Shown: piece by piece, positions 1 through 11,100 of the stretch
How positions within the stretch are numbered: position 1 is the first letter of the stretch
How the letters are laid out: the number at the start of each line of letters is the position of its first letter
DNA from: Oreohelix idahoensis
Lineage: Eukaryota > Mollusca > Gastropoda > Stylommatophora > Oreohelicidae
Assembly (NCBI GenBank): GCA_024509875.1
Contig: JAMPIV010013758.1
Location: forward strand, 62,001 to 126,000
DNA: 64,000 nucleotides
Direction: 5' to 3'
Notes under the pieces: model-generated
Databases searched by the model: none
What the model was told of the DNA's origin: nothing
What the model saw: the letters and a program-made list of their open reading frames with translations, nothing else
Translations under genes and position numbers: made by a program

Positions 1-1019
1 AGTATGCATCTGTTGAAGTCTTTTACCACTTCATTAATGTCTCTGTTCTGTACCTTGAGGGTAGACAGCAGCGTGTTCACCTGATGCCTGAATAAACCCC
101 AGTTGGCTTTTTTGTAGTTCCATCTTGTAATGGCTGGGCCTGTACTGAGAGTTACACTCTGGACAGTAAGAAAGATTGGGCGATGGTCGCTTCCCCCTAG
201 TTGGTCTCCTACTTCTCTACTAATAGATCCAGCTATATCTGGTGTGGAGAAGGCAAGATCTGGTGTTGAGGTTGTGTGCCATCCTCTGGAGTAGAAGGTA
301 GGAGTATCTGTGGCATTATTGACTAGGATTAGGGAGTGATCATCTTGCCAAGTTTCAACCTCTTCACCTCTGTGATCCAGATGGTTATAGCCCCAGCTCT
401 GGGAGTGGCTATTAAAGTCTCCAACTGCTATAAAGTTGGTGGCTGGTACCTGTATAGAGCTGAGACTCAGGGGTTTGTTGTTCGGACAGTAATAGTTCAG
501 GAGTTCTATTTCCATCTTGTCTACCTTTATCTGCAGCAGCTGATATTCTGCTCCATCCATGAAGGTTTTCCTTTCGTGTGCAGGAATGTTATTCCTTACA
601 AGAGTAAGTACTCCTCCTTTTCGTCTATCTTGTCTGTCGGATCTGAAGCATTGATATCCCCTTATTTTAAAGGTTTGATCTGCTTTCAAGTGAGTCTCTT
701 GGATACAGCAAACACTGACTTGCTTCTCATACAAGATGTTTTCCAGCTCTGTCTTTTTGCTGTATCCAGCCTGCTTGCTGTTCACTCCCTCTGCATTCCA
801 GTGCATCATGACAAGTGGCACTCTGGGTTTCTCTTTTTCTGTTTTGTTTTGGTCAGTAGTTCTCCTCCGCCGTCTGTTGACTCCACAAGACGGTCTAGAG
901 GGTCCTCCAGTAGCTGAGGGTGGGCTCTGTCGAGGCTCAGAGCCCGGCACTGCACCTGCCTGGTGGAGCTCCACAGGGCGAGCACCAGAACGAGATTTAT
1001 TTGACGGTGTACTCTCCAT
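1..1019 (-). CDS. I-A ORF2 N-terminus: AP-type endonuclease (partial)
   Basis: The minus-strand reading frame starts at an ATG at 1017-1019 just after an A-rich run and stays open to the window edge (about 339 codons). It matches the start of the 1210-codon ORF at 47708 with only scattered substitutions. It encodes a basic, proline-rich N-terminus followed by an exonuclease-endonuclease-phosphatase fold: [20 protein letters not shown] and SDHRP carry the conserved Asn, Glu, Asp/Asn and Asp-His residues. The enzyme would nick target DNA to prime reverse transcription. The open frame suggests a young copy; the rest cannot be judged. Confidence 0.75.
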   Translation of the reverse strand, partial: MESTPSNKSRSGARPVELHQAGAVPGSEPRQSPPSATGGPSRPSCGVNRRRRRTTDQNKTEKEKPRVPLVMMHWNAEGVNSKQAGYSKKTELENILYEKQVSVCCIQETHLKADQTFKIRGYQCFRSDRQDRRKGGVLTLVRNNIPAHERKTFMDGAEYQLLQIKVDKMEIELLNYYCPNNKPLSLSSIQVPATNFIAVGDFNSHSQSWGYNHLDHRGEEVETWQDDHSLILVNNATDTPTFYSRGWHTTSTPDLAFSTPDIAGSISREVGDQLGGSDHRPIFLTVQSVTLSTGPAITRWNYKKANWGLFRHQVNTLLSTLKVQNRDINEVVKDFNRCI

Positions 1020-1092
1020 AGAAAAAAAAAAAAAAAGCGAGTTGCATGATACTGTGGTTTCCGGTGCGCCTTCTGGCCCAGTATCTACGACT

Positions 1093-1428
1093 TTAGCACC
1101 TGTTCAACGGGAGAGTGGGCTCATCCCTAATCTGTTTATGTTCCCAGTAGTAGACTATTCGCAAGCAGCCTGGGGGTATCACTGCTCTGCGCGGACCTTG
1201 TTTACCGAGGCGGCGTCCGAGCTCGTATGGTGAAAATATGGTTGCGTTATCTTCAAAATAGCCCTGTCTTTCCCGTGGCTTTTCTGCCATCCTGCAACTT
1301 TGAGTTAGGGAGTTCTGAGCTCCAGTCTCTTTCCCAGGCATTTTATCCTGGCCTGGCACGCATACAGAGGACCCCACTTCTGGTTCTAAGTTAGCAGTTG
1401 GGGATAGGTGGGGTAGCACACTGTGCAT
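1093..1428 (-). CDS. Upstream small ORF of I-A (111 codons), unknown function
   Basis: This 111-codon frame precedes the endonuclease ORF in a different frame and is retained in both I-A copies (second at 47304-47639) with about three amino-acid differences. It contains [15 protein letters not shown] and a basic stretch [12 protein letters not shown] recognise no domain: there is no zinc knuckle or RRM as in typical ORF1 proteins. It could be a reduced ORF1, or an accidental open frame kept because the copies are young. Low confidence that it is translated. Confidence 0.3.
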   Translation of the reverse strand: MHSVLPHLSPTANLEPEVGSSVCVPGQDKMPGKETGAQNSLTQSCRMAEKPRERQGYFEDNATIFSPYELGRRLGKQGPRRAVIPPGCLRIVYYWEHKQIRDEPTLPLNRC

Positions 1429-2088
1429 TCCCCGTCATCCAGGGGGCTCTCCAACTATGCAGAGCTTGCACAATGCTGTGCTCTGGTTCTGGGCTCTCCC
1501 AAGGAATCCTCACGTCCTGCACAGAGCCACTTCCCGATACCCACCACCTGCCAACCCTCCATTGTAGAAATCTCCTGCATGCGGCCATCCAGTCAAGAGC
1601 CAGTATTAAGTCTGGTGCCCAAGTGATCCCCCCAAGCTCAGTGTGCAATGCTGGGTTCTCATCATGCTGCAACACAGGAGGGATTGTGATGCTCAGCCAT
1701 CTCTCTCAATTCTGCACCGATAAGTGACATCGGGGACTTAACTTTGCCTCAGTACTGGGAGGCCCCGTTTCCGGGTACACCACACACAGCCAATTGAGGC
1801 AACGGTCGCCATGGGCGTGATAGACGACAAACAGTGAAGAATGAGGCAAGAAAGCATTTAACCCATGAAGTGGGGGTGGATTGGTGCAGACCAGAGCATG
1901 TACCACTCGCCGGTGGGTTCTGCATCTACACCTATAGGGTTCCACCCACTCCTCAGCCCATTTAGTCTGGCCCCTCACCCAGGACCTGTCCGGCTTGGGT
2001 GACCCTGCCAGGAGTAAAACTCCCGCCGGCATAGCTCCCGGGATCATTGAGGCGCTCAAGCTCTCCAACCACGGCAAGGTAGGCTTAC

Positions 2089-3484
2089 ATGTGGAGAGAT
2101 ATTGGAGTCAGTTTTGATGACAGCTGGCTCACAAGGGACCACAGTTCAAAAATTGGTATTGGTTGTGTTGTGGAGATCTTGACAGGTCTTGTTATAGATG
2201 CCCATGTGCTTTCAAAATACTGTCAGACATGTGCTACAACTGGTTCTTGGCACCAGAAGGAAGCCCCGGGAAACTTCAGCAAATGGAAAGAGGAGCATGT
2301 GAAGCAAGGATGCGATATAAATTTTGAAGGTATTTACTTCTGAATCTTATTTTTGGTTTCTCCTTCTCCTTGTCTTAAAATGTAATTTTTATTTCTCCAT
2401 AAGTATCAGTTTTAGTAACATAATTTATTACTTACATGTGTTTGCTTTGCTTCCATTGTACTACATTTGCTTCTACATTGTAAAGGAAAGTGTTCAATGC
2501 TTGCTTACATCATTATTTTAAGTGTTACTAATTCATACCTTTTCTTCTTTCTAGGAAGTTCAGGTGTGATGGAGGCTGAGGCAGCTAGTGTTTTATGGAG
2601 CCGGTCTGTGACACGACACAAATTTCGCTACACCACCATGTTAAGTGATGGTGATAGCAAAGCATTCAATAAGATCATGGAAATTAAACCATTTGGTCCT
2701 AATGTTGAAATCATCAAAGAAGAGTGTATCAATCATGTAGGAAAAAGAATGCATACAGCTCTTCGTAATTTAGTTGCTGATTGCCGCAAGCAAAAAGTTG
2801 CTTGGAGGACGTGGCCGTCTGACAGATACAGCCATCCGAAAGCTTGGCATTTATTATTCCAGGGCTATCAGGCAACATGCTACTGCAGCTGATATGAAGA
2901 ATGCTATTATGGCTAGCCTACATCATTGCTATTCAACTGATGATTATCCCCAGCATCAGTTTTGTCCTACTGGCCAAGACTCTTGGTGTTTCTATAAAGC
3001 AGCCTTATCTAGGAATGAGTATGCTTTTGGGCATCAAAAACGTATACATACGCCCCTGGACTTTAAGCTGTTGAACAGACATTTGACACCAGTGTATGAC
3101 AGGCTGACAAATCTGAAACTGTTGAGTCGCTATGAAATAAAGGCAACCCAAAACTCCAATGAGAGCCTTCATTCAGTTATTTGGAGTAAAGTGCCAAAGC
3201 ATATCTTCCATTCACGAAAGCGCGTGGAATTCTGCCTTCTAAGTGCAGTTGCTGAATTTAATGAAGGACCTGAGGCTGCTATATTTTTTAAGAAAGTCCT
3301 GGGGCTGAACAGTGGAAAAGAGGCTTGTCGACTGGCAGGAGCAAGAAAGCATAAACGTCTCGTGCTCAGCTCTAAAACGGCAGAAAACTGCACTAAGAAA
3401 AGGAAGGAAATTAGGCACAAATCTCAACAGAAAGCCAGACAAGAAGCTGCAGAGGAAGCTGGATATATGGCCGGTATAATCTGA
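2089..3484 (+). pseudogene. Mutator-like transposase-domain gene with one intron, frameshifted
   Basis: The translation matches the Mutator-like transposase domain protein family seen in many invertebrates: GVSFDDSWLTRDHSSKIGIG, then a spliced NFEG-SSGVMEAEAA join, RYTTMLSDGDSKAF, CINHVGKRMHTALRNL, RAIRQHA, QDSWCFYKAALS, TQNSNESLHSVIW and a Lys-rich C-terminus ending at the stop at 3482-3484. An intron at 2330-2554 has a GT donor and a pyrimidine-rich CTTTCTAG acceptor. A single-base indel near 2790-2800 changes frame between HTALRNLVADCRKQ and LLGGRGRL. The 5' end is missing, apparently cut by the I-A insertion ending near 2081. In its family this domain belongs to Mutator (MULE) transposases or domesticated derivatives; here it looks inactive. 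Confidence 0.75.
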
Positions 3485-4745
3485 ATGACAAGTAAGTTAT
3501 TTTTTTTGCTGTAGTATTACATACTTATTTAATTATATTCTAATTATATCGAAAAATGTGATTTTATAGAAATATATTTTTCTCATACTAATTTTTTTAT
3601 AACTTCCACACTTATGTATTAATTGACATAAGAATTGGCACATACATTGCCCATAATCTTTTAAAACTTTTTGTGTGATGGATTTTATGTATCTGATCAA
3701 ACTTTTGATTAATTGCAAAAAGTAATGTAAAATTGGTTGCTATTTTTAGACACTATTTTCAAAGTCCTACAACTATTTTTGTATTAAAGTTATCAAAAAT
3801 CCATCACACAAAAAGTTTTAAAATGTAATGAAAAATGTTGTGTTTAAGTTTGGTATTCATAGCTTTTGTCGGCGTCTGTGGCCTAATGGATATGAACACA
3901 GTTTCATAATCCAGATATACCAGGTTTGAAACCTGCTGCAGGCGGTTTGGTAGCAGATCGCTTTGTGTGGATTTTTAACAATGGTATAAGCGCCGTACCG
4001 TTCAGAAAGCAATGGCAAACTACTGAATGAAAAAAATTGCCTAGAAAAATCACAAACAGCCAATAAAAGCTGGGGTTGATTGCCACGTCCTGTAAAGGAT
4101 AAGCAACTAACTTTATTCATAGCTTAATAAATAAAAAAGCTTTTGCAAATTGAAATAGAACAAAGAATCCAATATTGCTCAGCTCTAACATGGCAGAAAA
4201 CTGCACTAAGATAAGAAAGGAAATGAGGCACAAATCTCAACAGAAAGCCAGATAGGAAGCTGCAGAGGAAGCTGGCTATGCTGCCAGTATGTTCTAAATA
4301 ACAAGTAAGCAATTTTTCAGGGGCAATATTACATACTTATTTAATTGTAGTCTATTTATGGAGAAAAATGCGATTTTCTCAAAATCTTTTTTTCTCATCC
4401 TAATTTTCTTATAACTTCCACACTTATGTATTAATTGACATGGGAAATGGCACATATGTTGCCCATAATCTTTTAAAACTTTTTGTGTGATGGATTTTTA
4501 GTATCTGATCAAACTTTTTTGATTTATTGCAAAAAGTAATGTAAAATTTAGCAAAATTTGTTACTATTTTTAGACACTGTATTCAAAGTCCAACAACTTT
4601 TTTTGTATTAAAGTTATCAAAAATCCATCACACAAAAAGTTTTAAAATATAATGATAAACGTTGTGTTCAAATTTGGTATTCATAGCTTAATAAATAAAA
4701 AAGCCTTAGCAAATTGAAATAGAACAATCAAATCCAATATGGCTG
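3365..4745 (+). repeat. Tandem duplication of the Mutator-like gene 3' end
   Basis: The segment from GCTCAGCTCTAA (about 3365) through the stop codon and about 370 bp of AT-rich flank recurs from about 4171 to 4740, joined at the words TCCAATAT. Both copies contain the C-terminal coding tail (AENCTKKRKE-like; the second has a stop where the first reads QEAAEEAG) and the motif ACTTTTTGTGTGATGGATTT plus its inverted form 270-300 bp later. Without the SINE at 3866-4113 the unit is about 560 bp. The SINE sits only in the first unit, so it arrived after the duplication or was lost from the second. Confidence 0.75.
3866..4113 (+). mobile_element. tRNA-derived SINE (SINE-R), copy 1
   Basis: A 248-bp element flanked by a perfect 12-bp target-site duplication TATTCATAGCTT (3854-3865 and 4114-4125). 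The head resembles tRNA-Arg: GTGGCCTAATGGATA as A box and GGTTTGAAACC as B box, both internal RNA polymerase III promoter elements. It ends in AAGCAACTAACTT rather than poly-A. A second copy of the same length lies inverted at 58463-58710. It cannot be a functional tRNA gene: the stems are imperfect and a long unrelated body follows. Confidence 0.85.
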
Positions 4746-5033
4746 CCGTTTCTATGGCAACCAGTGGTGTAAGTGCCATCAAACTCTTCATTTTGCGTAT
4801 CTAGTATTGTGCATTTTCATTGAAATCCAGCAATTAATAACGAAAATAGCATTTCAGTGTAGCTCCTCCCCTTAACTTCACAAATTAATCTAAAATTATT
4901 TACTTATTTTATTTTATTTTTTTGGCCTTAACTTTGCTGAAAGTACGTATGTCGGATGTGATAATTATTTAATTGCTGGTAATTAAAACAAATGCTTATA
5001 TGTTAATAATGTACATATACATTTCATTCACAG

Positions 5034-5123
5034 AAAACATCAAGAGTATGAACAAATGCTGATAGAACAGTTTTTAAATTCTCAGAATTCAGCTAATAAT
5101 CATCACATAGCAAATAATAAAAT
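5034..5123 (+). CDS. CNOT4: CNOT4 exon a (KHQEYEQ segment)
   Basis: The acceptor TTCATTCACAG precedes the exon and the donor GTAAGTG follows. The exon opens with one base completing a codon from an upstream exon outside the window, then reads [17 protein letters not shown] and an Asn/His-rich tail, and ends two bases into an Ile codon. The GKHQEYEQ-type helix follows the zinc-finger region in CNOT4 proteins, which anchors both identification and orientation. Confidence 0.85.
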
Positions 5124-8100
5124 GTAAGTGTTCTGTGTTGTACCGTGTTCCTGTTTGATTTCTTCTGTTCAAGCCAGCCACTGTATTATTTGCTGATTAA
5201 AGCTACATAACCTACTTGCAGATATGTTTGCAGTATTGAGTAGGTTTTACTTCAAAGCAGATCTGATCTGATCAGCTACTGTCTTTGCATCAAGGGTTAG
5301 TTACATTCGATCTGCAACGTCTTCTGCTGCTTGTCCTGATGGTGCATTTTGACTCTTTCCTGTCCATCTCTTGATGTTATCTTCCCATATACAATGCTAT
5401 CTTTCTCCTGCTTTCAACTTTTACTTCCATTATGGTTTTCAGCTAGGTGTTATGTCTTTTTATGTGGCCAAAATATTGTATCTGTCTGGCTTTGATCTCA
5501 TTCATTATTTCGCTTTTCAATTTTAGCTTTTCTAGGACCTCTTTCTTTGTTTTCTTTTTCCATGAGATGTTCCCCATTCTTCTATATATTCACATCTCAA
5601 GGGCCACAGTTCTTTTTCTAACTGCTTTTTCCTTGTCCGTTGTCCCCGAAGCGAATTCTTAATGCAGAAGTTTGTGTTTTTTAAAACAGTGCTAGACATT
5701 GCATTATTTGCTTATTGAAGTCACACAACATCTGTAACCGAATGAATAAAACCAGAATAACCTTTGCCAATTTTAACATCACCAGGAAATCTTTCCAGTA
5801 CATTATGCAAACACCGAGTTAAAAATATATGAGTCACATAATTTCTTTACTGCTGTACAGTGCAGAATGCTGGGGAATAACAGAAAAGGAGATGCCCAAA
5901 CTGTCCTCTTCCACACAACCTGCCTAAGAAAAATTCTTATAATTATCTGGCCGGACACCATCACCAACCAAGCAGAAAAGCCACAGGGAAAACCTAGATC
6001 TACAGTGTAGATAATACCAAGGAGTTTTCAACTTGCTATTGGCTGCAAAAGAGCAAGAAGCTCAACAGCACCTAGTTCAACAACATGTGTATATCCTCAC
6101 TTGTATCTATAGGACATACATGAAACAAATATCACAACAAGGAGCAGTTACTGCAGTTATTTGACAAATAAGTTTGTATTTTTTATTTCGAGAAACAGAC
6201 AAAAAATATATGGTCAGTAAACTGATATTACAAGACATAAAAAAATGCTGCCCACTATGATGAGGTAATGTGTTGAATAAGCCAAATCTGACGTTGAACA
6301 TGTTAATGTAACATAGCATTTCGTGCAATAAAATAACAGTTGGTTCTCTGTATTTTGACGTTTGTTTCATATAAAATATTTGATAGGAATGAAGAAATAA
6401 AAATTTAAAAAATCGGGCGTGAGTTGTCAGTCTGTGTGTACCCTTATGTGTTATTATGTTCTTTTTATTTTTGGCTTTTTTTAACACTTGACTGTTTTTG
6501 TTTCCCCAGTAAAAAGCCTGTTTCACCGCAGGCAATAGAGACTTCTGAAGTTATACCATCATTGATGGATATGACAGGTGATATTAAACACACATTGCCC
6601 AACTCTGGGCCTCTGCTACCTAATCCAGTACATGGTGGAGCCCACCTCAATAATTCTAATTCCAGTTGGCCAGTGTTAGATGGAGCCGGTTCTCCTGCAC
6701 CTGGTAGTAGTTCTAAAATGGAGCTCCCTGCTGCTAGTAGTAACAACAGAGTGCAGGTAAAATGTGGTTTGTCTCATTAAGTGATGGAGTTATCACATGT
6801 GGTGTTTGTCTACTTTATAGAAGTGACTAATGGATATCATGCAGTCACTTTTTCATAAGTGGGCTTAAGCACAGACAAATCGAATTTGCCATGTCCCTTT
6901 ATGCCTTAACTCCACAGAATATAATCTTCCAACTCCACAACAGGCTGATAACTTCTGTTCAGTAAGCTGAAGGACATACAGATAAGTCGACCTGTGGCGC
7001 TGATAAAATGAATGCTGAACATCTGCCCCACAAAAGAGGAATGGAGAAAGAACACATGACCAGTGCCAGTCAGGGAAAAACTATGTGATGTCAGAATATA
7101 CCTTATTGTTCTTGTAGAAGCATAGACTTGGAGCAGTAATTCAAAAAATTTTGTTTTGCATTCTTTAAAAAAAAGTTATTAGAGTAACTTTTTCTGTGTT
7201 TGGTGCTGATTCTGCTATCTGTAAACATTTGAAGCCTTCGGGTAAGTTCTTCATCAAATGGGAAATGAAACAAATACAGGATACTGCTGGCAACAGGTCA
7301 GAAACATATGAAAAGAGGTGTGGGAGAAGTTTTGGGGAAAAAGTTAAGTACCAAAAAAATACATGACAAGGTTAAACAAAAAGGTCGATTTAGATTAGTG
7401 AAACCATAATTACCAGAGCCAAATATTATTAATATTCATGAAATATGCATGGCTGCAGACAAAGAAGTAAAAAGACTGAACAGAAGTGACACAAGGAAAT
7501 ACAATGGTGAGTTGGCAAGACAGGCAAATGAGGGATCTGTACAACAAAAAGAAGTTAACATGAAAATTTAAGCAGACAAACAAACTTGTCATGGACAGGA
7601 GAGATAATTTCCTGTGCATCTTGTTTGAATTTAAAAGGCAGTGGAAGCTTTCATTGCATTGGGAAATAAATGGGAATCTAAGGAAGTCAAGCATTAATAT
7701 GTGCTTGCGTAGAACAGAAAGATTGAAATGGAATGACAAAATCACCAATGTGGAACTGATGACAAGAACCAGACAGATGCCAGTTGAACAAAAGATGAAA
7801 AGACACAAGTGATGGATAGGACATACATTGAGGAAACCTGCTGATAGCTTTACAAGGCAGTTCTTGTTCTGGAATCCCCAGGGTAAGATAGGTAGAGGAA
7901 GACCAAAAGACAGGAGGACTTGGCATGAAATTGTTATAGGCCTGTCTTTCTGGAGAAGCTGAAGGGTATTTGTCAAGGTTACTGTTCTTGTTGGTCAGCA
8001 GTCCTTTCTGCAATTCTCTCATTTTTGTGTAATGTTGTTAGTAGGTAATAGGTTATTACATGAATGTTTAGCATGAGTATCATATTAGTATCCAACTAGC

Positions 8101-11100
8101 ATTTTTAAAGTCCAGTACAGAACATTTAAGCACACTAATGGCCTCAATGTGTGTCCGATTGAGAGTGGTGAGAGCACTGACCTCTCATTGCAAAGGTGCA
8201 GGGTTCAGTTCTTGTTATCGACACGCTCAGGTCTACTCAGCTGTAGATGGCTACCTGACTTTGCTGTTTAGTTAGGGAAGGATAAGACAAATGGGGAAGG
8301 GAACAGGTCACCCCACCTCTCCATGCTGAACCTAGAAATGTGAAGTCTCTAACACTTCACTGCCCTACAGCAGTATCTGCTGTGGGACTACCTTTACCTT
8401 TTAACTGCCTCGCATCTTAAGTCTTTTTTTTTTCCCGTAGGGACTAGGTACCAAGCCCCAGCACACAACGAACACACCACCCGGCAGTGGTGGAGGCAGT
8501 AATATTAGTCGTTTGTTTGGCGCAGGAAGACAAAGGAGCAGCAACTCTCTTGTTAGTAGCACAGAAGAAAGCCATATACCCAAGTATGTGTATCTGAATG
8601 ATGTAACAACACTGCAGATTATGTTAAATAATTTTATATTTTTATTCAGTCAGGTGCTATCGGAGCCCAGAAGGGGAACAAAGAATATTAACACTGTAAT
8701 CTACCAGGCATGTAAAAGATTTCTTCGTCTTCTGCGTTCAGTTTGTAGTCATGCTAAATCTGCAGGCCTGTCGCCAGGATGAAGTCCACAGTCTTTTCCA
8801 GGTCAGCTCGGCAGCCCCATAGCTTCTGCTTGAGCTCAGCACCCCCTGGCCAGGTCAGATGTCGTGGGTCATCATGGGTTGGGCAGTTTTGGAGTATGGG
8901 TCTAGATTTCAGTTCCACATGGACATTCATTTGTATGAGACATCCTGAGGCGATACAGATGGCCCAGTAGTCTGCTGTGTCCAGTTCTCATATGGAATAT
9001 GATGGTCTGTTAAGTTGGTGGATTGAGTCATCTCTGCTGTATGTATCACCTTCCTCCTTCCACTGGTTTTCATACTTGTTGTGGATGATGTAGTGTGCAA
9101 TGCTGGCTTCTTAACAAGTTTCACCACAGGGGGAATTCCTGGAAGTATGAAGATGATTTCAAGAGTCAATGAAGGTGTAATTAGCCTCACAGACAGAGGG
9201 TCACATCCAAAACTAAATACTATAACATTGTGCATGACCCATTACAAAGCTTCTGCTAGGTAGATATCCAAAAAATGCTGGTAGACCAAAACAGGCATGA
9301 AAATAATAATAATAATCTGTTTGGAGCATGGGTAGCACAGTCAGGATGAGGGTAACAATTTCAGTGACTTTTCTAAACAATTTCAATGACTGTATACTCA
9401 CAGGTCACCCGTGTGTTACCGGGGCCCGAAAGGGGAGCAAAGCATAGTAACACTGTACCCTACCATGCATGTCATAAAAAGGGACTAAGGAGTGTTGGGC
9501 ATGGGGCTGGTTACCCCATCCCGTAAAAAACTTTTTACCACAAAAACTTCAACAAACATGGACAAGTCAAATACAGAATATAAATCAACGCAACCGCCCA
9601 AGACAGAAGTAGGTCCTCTGGAAAGGAGGCGCATGAAGCAACCCAGAGAAAGCTGAAAGGAGTCTGGGTTGCCGACTAACCTTTTTTCGTCTAGGAAAAT
9701 CTCCAGGATTGGCACCTGGAATGTTCGCAGTCTATGTGAACAAGGGAAAACTGCACAGGTAGCAGCAGAAATAACTAATTACAGGATTGATATCCTGGGT
9801 CTCTGCGAGACACGGTTGAAAGGCATAGAGAAGAGGAGATTGATCACAGGAGAAATAGTGTTGTCCTCAGGACATGAGGAGGAAAGAGCCCACCACAGTG
9901 AAGGGGTGGCTCTAATGTTGTCTAGGGAAGCACAGAAGTCACTTATAGAATGGGAAGCAATGGGACCCCGAATTATAACAGCAAGGTTTGAATCAGCCAA
10001 AAAGAAAGTAAATATAAACCATCCAATGTTATGCACCAACAAATGATAAAGAAGAATCTGAGAAAGAAGACTTTTACACCAGATTACAAAATGTCTAGGA
10101 CAAAAAGAAAATAAAGGACATCACAATTTTGATGGGGGACCTAAATGCGAAAATAGGTACAGACAACACTGGCTTTGAAGAAAGCATGGATTAGGTATGA
10201 TGAACGAGAATGGGGAACTATTAGCCAACTTCTGTGCTTCATATCAACTAGCTATAGGAGGAAGCATATTTCCACATAAAAGAATACAAAAAGCATCATG
10301 GATATCACCAGACCACAGAACTGAGAATCAGATTGATCACATATGCATAAGTAAGAAGTTTAGGTCATCATTGCATGATATAAAAATATGTAGAGGAGCA
10401 GATGTGGTATCAGACCACCATCTTCTGTTGGCTAAAACAAAATTAAAACTCAAGAAATTTACAACAGTATATAGCTATAGACAACAGTACAATGTGGGAT
10501 ATCTAATAAATCAGGAAATAAGAGAAAAGTTTTCTATCACAGTATCCAACAAATACCAAGTACTCCAACAGTTGGTAGATGAAGCAGATACGGAAGACCA
10601 AGTAAAAAAATATATGGAACGAGACGTGAAGAAGTACTGAGAAAAGGAGAACATCGGCACAAAGCATGGATAACAACAGAAACCATTAGCAAGATAGAAA
10701 ACAGGAAAAACAAGAAAGCAGATTTAAACAGAAGCAAAACCAGAAGCTCCAAAGCCAAGGCTCATGAAGTGTACATAGAAGCAAACAAAGAAGTAAGAAG
10801 AAACATCAAAAGAGACAAGTATATTGAAGAGTTGGCAAGGGAAGCAGAGGAAGCTGCAGCCAAAGGAAATATGAGGGACCTGTACAACAACACAAAGAAG
10901 CTAACAGGGAGATATAAGCAAGCAAATGACCTCATAAAAGATAAGAATAGAAAATTGCTTAGTAATATACAAGAACAAATGAAGAGATGGACAGAACATT
11001 TTGAGGAACTTCTCAATAGACCAGCTCCAACTAATCCCCCAGACATCCAGCGAGCAGAAGAGGAGCTACAAATCAGCTGTGAACGACCAAGTAGAGAAGA

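Larger units (their letters stand above)
1..2081 (-). mobile_element. I-like LINE family I-A, copy 1, 5' part
   Basis: Read on the minus strand, this is nearly identical to the 5' part of the second I-A copy at 46915-51593: leader, a small upstream ORF, and the start of the endonuclease ORF. The copy runs off the window at position 1, so the reverse transcriptase half is not visible. Its leader extends about 265 bp further than in copy 2 (about 1815-2081). That extra piece has a diverged relative at 59605-59775 ending at the same CAAGGTA motif, so about 2081 is probably the true 5' end. The insertion lies directly upstream of the Mutator-like coding region and probably truncates it. Class I non-LTR retrotransposon, I superfamily, from the RNase H-bearing partner copy. 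Confidence 0.85.

Noticed and set aside
336..917. 193-codon + strand frame, also present at 47810-48391 on the minus strand with almost the same sequence
   Set aside because: It is the antisense of the I-A endonuclease coding region; conservation only reflects the two near-identical I-A copies.
3866..4113. Possible tRNA-Arg gene
   Set aside because: A/B boxes present, but the element has a 170-bp extra body, an imperfect tRNA fold and target duplications, so it is a SINE.
7410..7976. 188-codon minus-strand frame rich in Leu/Phe
   Set aside because: Antisense of an RTE-1 remnant; the hydrophobic look comes from reverse-reading Lys/Glu-rich codons.
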